Shown in pieces: positions 59,301 through 64,000 of a stretch of 64,000 bases of DNA. This DNA is from Mimachlamys varia (taxonomy: Eukaryota > Mollusca > Bivalvia > Pectinida > Pectinidae), in NCBI GenBank assembly GCA_947623455.1, contig OX392540.1:9565432-9629431 (forward strand), written 5' to 3'. Position 1 is the first letter of the stretch, and every line of letters begins with the position of its first letter. Under the pieces are notes generated by a model, which was not told the DNA's origin, did not search any database, and worked only from the letters and a program-made list of their open reading frames with translations. Made by a program: the position numbers and the translations under genes.

Positions 59301-62300
59301 AAGTCTGCCAGTCCTGTATCCAGAGTTTCCCTCCAGTCCTGTATTCAGACTTTCCCTCCTGTCTTGTTTACATGAACACATGAAGTCTGCCTGTCCTGTA
59401 TTCAGAGTTTCTCTTCTTTCCTGTATTCAGAGTTTCCCTCCTTTCCTGTTTACATGAAAACATGAAGTCTGTCTGTCCTGTATTCAGAGTTTCCCTCTTG
59501 TCTTGTTTACATGAGCACATGGAGTCTGCCTGTCCTGTATTCAGAGTTTCCCTCCTGTCTTGTATTCAGAGTTTCCCTCCTGTCCTGTTTAGACGAACAC
59601 ATTAAGTCTGCCAGTCCTGTATTCAGAGTTTCCCTCCTGTCTTGTATTTAGAGTTTCCCTCCTGTCCTGTTAACACGAACACATAAAGTCTCTCAGTCCT
59701 GTATACAGAGTTTCCATCCCGTCCTGTATTCAGAGTTTCCCTCCTGTCCTGTATTCAGAGTTTCCCTCCTGTCCTGTTTACATGAACACATGAAGTCTGC
59801 CTGTCCTGTATTCAAAGTTTCCGTCCTGTCCTGTATTCAGAGTTTCCCTCCTGTCCTGTTTAGACGAACACATTAAGTCTGCCAGTCCTGTATTCAGAGT
59901 TTCCCTCCTGTCTTGTATTTAGAGTTTCCCTCCTGTCCTGTTAACACGAACACATAAAGTCTCTCAGTCCTGTATACAGAGTTTCCATCCTGTCCTGTAT
60001 TCAGAGTTTCCCTCCTGTCCTGTTTACATGAACACATGAAGTCTGTCTGTCCTGTATTCAGAGTTTCCTTCCTGTCCTGTTGACACGAACACATTAAGTC
60101 TCCCAGTCCTGTATTCAAAGTTTACCTCCTGTCCTGTATTCAGAATTTCCCTCCTGTCCTGTTTACATGAACAAATGAAGTCTGCCAGTCCTGTATTCCA
60201 AGTTTCCGTCCTGTCCTGTATTCAGAGTTTCCCTCCTGTCCTGTTTACACGAACACATTAAGTCTGCCAGTCCTGTATTCAGAGTTTCCCTCCTGTCCTG
60301 TATTCAGAGTTTCCCTCCTGTCCTGTTTACAGGAACACATGAAGTCTGCCAGTCCTGTATTCAGAGTTTCCCTCCTGTCCTGTTTAAATGAACACATGAA
60401 GTCTGCTTGTCCTGTATTCAGAGTTTCCCTCCTGTACTGTATTCAGAGTTTCCATCCTTTCCTGTTTATATGATCACATGAAGTCTGCCTGTCTTGTATT
60501 CAGAGTTTCCCTCTTGTTCTGTTTACATGATCACATGAAGTCTGCCAGTCCTGTATTCAGCGTTTCCCTCTCGTCTTGTTTACATGAACACATGTAGTCT
60601 GCCTGTCCTGTATTCAGAGTTTCCCTTCTTTCCTGTATTCAGAGTTTACCTCCTTTCCTGTTTACATGAAAACATGAAGTCTGTCTGTCCTGTATTCAGA
60701 GTTTCCCTCCTGTTCTGTTTACATGAACACATGAAGTCTGCCTGTCATGTATTCAAAGTTTCCCTCCTGTTCTGTTTACATGAACACGTGAAGTCTGCCA
60801 GTCCTGTATTCAGCGTTTCCCTCCTGTCCTGTTTACATGAACACATGAAGTCTGTCTGTCCTGTATTCAAAGTTTCCCTCCTGTTCTGTTTACATGAACA
60901 CATGTAGTCTGCCTGTCCTGTATTCAGAGTTTCTCTTCTTTCCTGTATTCAGAGTTTACCTCCTTTCCTGTTTACATGAAAACATGAAGTCTGTCTGTCC
61001 TGTATTCAGAGTTTCCTTCCTGTCCTGTTGACACGAACACATTAAGTCTCCCAGTCCTGTATTCAAAGTTTACTTCCTGTCCTGTATTCAGAATTTCCCT
61101 CCTGTCCTGTTTACATGAACAAATGAAGTCTGCCAGTCCTGTATTCCAAGTTTCCGTCCTGTCCTGTATTCAGAGTTTCCCTCCTGTCCTGTTTACACGA
61201 ACACATTAAGTCTGCCAGTCCTGTATTCAGAGTTTCCCTCCTGTCCTGTATTCAGAGATTCCCTCCTGTCCTGTTTACAGGAACACATGAAGTCTGCCAG
61301 TCCTGTATTCAGAGTTTCCCTCCTGTCCTGTTTAAATGAACACATGAAGTCTGCTTGTCCTGTATTCAGAGTTTCCCTCCTGTACTGTATTCAGAGTTTC
61401 CATCCTTTCCTGTTTATATGATCACATGAAGTCTGCCTGTCTTGTATTCAGAGTTTCCCTCTTGTTCTGTTTACATGATCACATGAAGTCTGCCAGTCCT
61501 GTATTCAGCGTTTCCCTCTCGTCTTGTTTACATGAACACATGTAGTCTGCCTGTCCTGTATTCAGAGTTTCCCTTCTTTCCTGTATTCAGAGTTTACCTC
61601 CTTTCCTGTTTACATGAAAACATGAAGTCTGTCTGTCCTGTATTCAGAGTTTCCCTCCTGTTCTGTTTACATGAACACATGAAGTCTGCCTGTCATGTAT
61701 TCAAAGTTTCCCTCCTGTTCTGTTTACATGAACACGTGAAGTCTGCCAGTCCTGTATTCAGCGTTTCCCTCCTGTCCTGTTTACATGAACACATGAAGTC
61801 TGTCTGTCCTGTATTCAAAGTTTCCCTCCTGTTCTGTTTACATGAACACATGTAGTCTGCCTGTCCTGTATTCAGAGTTTCCCTTCTTTCCTGTATTCAG
61901 AGTTTACCTCCTTTCCTGTTTACATGAAAACATGAAGTCTGTCTGTCCTGTATTCAGAGTTTCCCTCCTGTTCTGTTTACATGAACACATGAAGTCTGCC
62001 TGTCATGTATTCAAAGTTTCCCTCCTGTTCTGTTTACATGAACACGTGAAGTCTGCCAGTCCTGTATTCAGCGTTTCCCTCCTGTCCTGTTTACATGAAC
62101 ACATGAAGTCTGTCTGTCCTGTATTCAAAGTTTCCCTCCTGTTCTGTTTACATAAACACATGTAGTCTGCCTGTCCTGTATTCAGAGTTTCTCTTCTTTC
62201 CTGTATTCAGAGTTTACCTCCTTTCCTGTTTACATGAAAACATGAAGTCTGTCTGTCCTGTATTCAGAGTTTCCTTCCTGTCCTGTTGACACGAACACAT

Positions 62301-64000
62301 TAAGTCTCCCAGTCCTGTATTCAAAGTTTACCTCCTGTCCTGTATTCAGAATTTCCCTCCTGTCCTGTTTACATGAACAAATGAAGTCTGCCAGTCCTGT
62401 ATTCCAAGTTTCCGTCCTGTCCTGTATTCAGAGTTTCCCTCCTGTCCTGTTTACACGAACACATTCAGTCTGCCAGTCCTGTATTCAGAGTTTCCCTCCT
62501 GTCCTGTATTCAGAGTTTCCCTCCTGTCCTGTTTACAGGAACACATGAAGTCTGCCAGTCCTGTATTCAGAGTTTCCCTCCTGTCCTGTTTAAATGAACA
62601 CATGAAGTCTGCTTGTCCTGTATTCAGAGTTTCCCTCCTGTACTGTATTCAGAGTTTCCCTCCTTTCCTGTTTATATGATCACATGAAGTCTGCCTGTCC
62701 TGTATTCAGAGTTTCCCTCTTGTTCTGTTTACATGAACACATGAAGTCTGCTAGTCCTGTATTCAGTGTTTCCCTCCTGTCCTGTTTACATGAACACATG
62801 GAGTCTGCCTGTCCTGTATTCAAAGTTTCCCTCCTGTTCTCTTGACATGAACACGTGGAGTCTGCCAGTCCTGTATTCAGCGTTTCCCTCTTGTCTTGTT
62901 TACATGAACACATGTAGTCTGCCTGTCCTGTATTCAGAGTTTCCCTTCTTTCCTGTATTCAGAGTTTACCTCCTTCCTGTTTACATGAAAACATGAAGTC
63001 TGTCTGTCCTGTATTCAGAGTTTCCCTCCTGTTCTGTTTACATGAACACATGAAGTCTGCCTGTCCTGTATTCAAAGTTTTCCTCCTGTTCTGTTTACAT
63101 GAACACATTAAGTCTGCCAGTCCTGTATCCAGAGTTTCCCTCCAGTCCTGTATTCAGACTTTCCCTCCTGTCTTGTTTACATGAACACATGAAGTCTGCC
63201 TGTCCTGTATTCAGAGTTTCTCTTCTTTCCTGTATTCAGAGTTTCCCTCCTTTCCTGTTTACATGAAAACATGAAGTCTGTCTGTCCTGTATTCAGAGTT
63301 TCCCTCTTGTCTTGTTTACATGAGCACATGGAGTCTGCCTGTCCTGTATTCAGAGTTTCCCTCCTGTCTTGTATTCAGAGTTTCCCTCCTGTCCTGTTTA
63401 GACGAACACATTAAGTCTGCCAGTCCTGTATTCAGAGTTTCCCTCCTGTCTTGTATTTAGAGTTTCCCTCCTGTCCTGTTAACACGAACACATAAAGTCT
63501 CTCAGTCCTGTATACAGAGTTTCCATCCTGTCCTGTATTCAGAGTTTCCCTCCTGTCCTCTTTACATGAACACATGAAGTCTGCCTGTCCTGTATTCAAA
63601 GTTTCCGTCCTGTCCTGTATTCAGAGTTTCCCTCCTGTCCTGTTTAGACGAACACATTAAGTCTGCCAGTCCTGTATTCAGAGTTTCCCTCCTGTCTTGT
63701 ATTTAGAGTTTCCCTCCTGTCCTGTTAACACGAACACATAAAGTCTCTCAGTCCTGTATACAGAGTTTCCATCCTGTCCTGTATTCAGAGTTTCCCTCCT
63801 GTCCTGTTTACATGAACACATGAAGTCTGTCTGTCCTGTATTCAGAGTTTCCTTCCTGTCCTGTTGACACGAACACATTAAGTCTCCCAGTCCTGTATTC
63901 AAAGTTTACCTCCTGTCCTGTATTCAGAATTTCCCTCCTGTCCTGTTTACATGAACAAATGAAGTCTGCCAGTCCTGTATTCCAAGTTTCCGTCCTGTCC

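Larger units (their letters stand above)
26931..64000 (+). repeat. Satellite array, 57-bp monomer built of 25-bp and 32-bp modules, more than 37 kb
   Basis: The array fills the window to its right edge without interruption. Module S (25 bp) begins GTCCTGTATTCAGAGTTTCC. Module L (32 bp) begins GTCCTGTTTACATGAACACA and ends GAAGTCTGCCA. S+L is 57 bp; many units have two S (82 bp) and some three (107 bp, for example about 57983-58070). Diagnostic L variants recur in a broadly fixed order: TTTATATGATCACATG, ACATGGAG, TTGACATG, ACATGTAG, GAAAACATG, ACACGTG, TTTAGACGAACACATTAAG, TTAACACGAACACATAAAG, TTGACACG, ACAAATG, TTTACAGG, TTTAAATG. The array holds on the order of 500 monomers by length. Its open frames (up to about 165 codons, both strands) reflect the 19-codon period and are not genes. 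Confidence 0.97.

Noticed and set aside
26931..64000. Dozens of 60-165 codon open frames on both strands, some Cys-rich
   Set aside because: They repeat a 19-residue unit set by the 57-bp monomer, are broken by every extra 25-bp module, and change with each block copy. No splice sites or start context are consistent. They are satellite, not genes.
26931..64000. CENP-B box or telomeric motif in the satellite
   Set aside because: The monomer variants contain no CENP-B-box-like sequence and no TTAGGG runs, so a centromere or telomere role cannot be argued from motifs.

Overview
The window is eukaryotic nuclear DNA, most likely from a marine mollusc and probably a bivalve. The reasons are AT-rich intergenic DNA, short exons with GT-AG introns, tRNA-derived SINEs, degraded LINEs, piggyBac and Mutator-like transposons, pearl-like elements with internal tandem repeats, and very large tandem arrays. 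The species cannot be named from the sequence. No rRNA genes, functional tRNA genes or prokaryotic features were seen.

Layout. 1-2600: a 546-bp DNA element with a 9-bp target duplication, carrying a small zinc-finger-like first exon, then the last two exons of an unrecognised plus-strand gene. 3360-5975: a decayed minus-strand LINE and a plus-strand LINE reverse-transcriptase scrap. 5989-9663: two abutting minisatellites of 62 bp and 34 bp, the second about 3 kb long with its own higher-order repeats. 10627-11205: a broken piggyBac transposase. 13376-18374: a minus-strand host-like gene. Its last four exons join in frame and end in a chromodomain; a further upstream exon looks like a GTF2I-type repeat. 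Its introns hold a retro-insertion, a duplicated piece of exon and pearl-like repeats. 19514-26935: two copies of the 5' part of a Mutator-like transposon. The first leads into an intact 674-codon DDE transposase and the second is truncated. Between them lie a tRNA-derived SINE and an intact minus-strand 138-codon His-Me finger (I-PpoI-type) endonuclease ORF. 26931 to the right edge: at least 37 kb of uninterrupted satellite.

The satellite is built from two modules, S (25 bp) and L (32 bp), that start with the same heptamer. S+L gives a 57-bp monomer, S+S+L 82 bp and S+S+S+L 107 bp. Marked monomer variants recur in a fixed order. Whole blocks of 310, 834, 1233, 1415, 2744 and 2869 bp are duplicated almost without change, so the array has been homogenised or rearranged recently. 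The many 60-165 codon reading frames in it come from the 57-bp (19-codon) period and are not genes.

The genes form no common pathway. The window reads as a transposon-rich chromosomal flank running into a large satellite block. The items most worth a second look are the two-module satellite with nested duplications, the His-Me endonuclease ORF, the transposon carrying a spliceable zinc-finger exon, the Mutator-like ORF with a shared in-frame upstream segment, and the pearl-like elements ending in matching hairpins.
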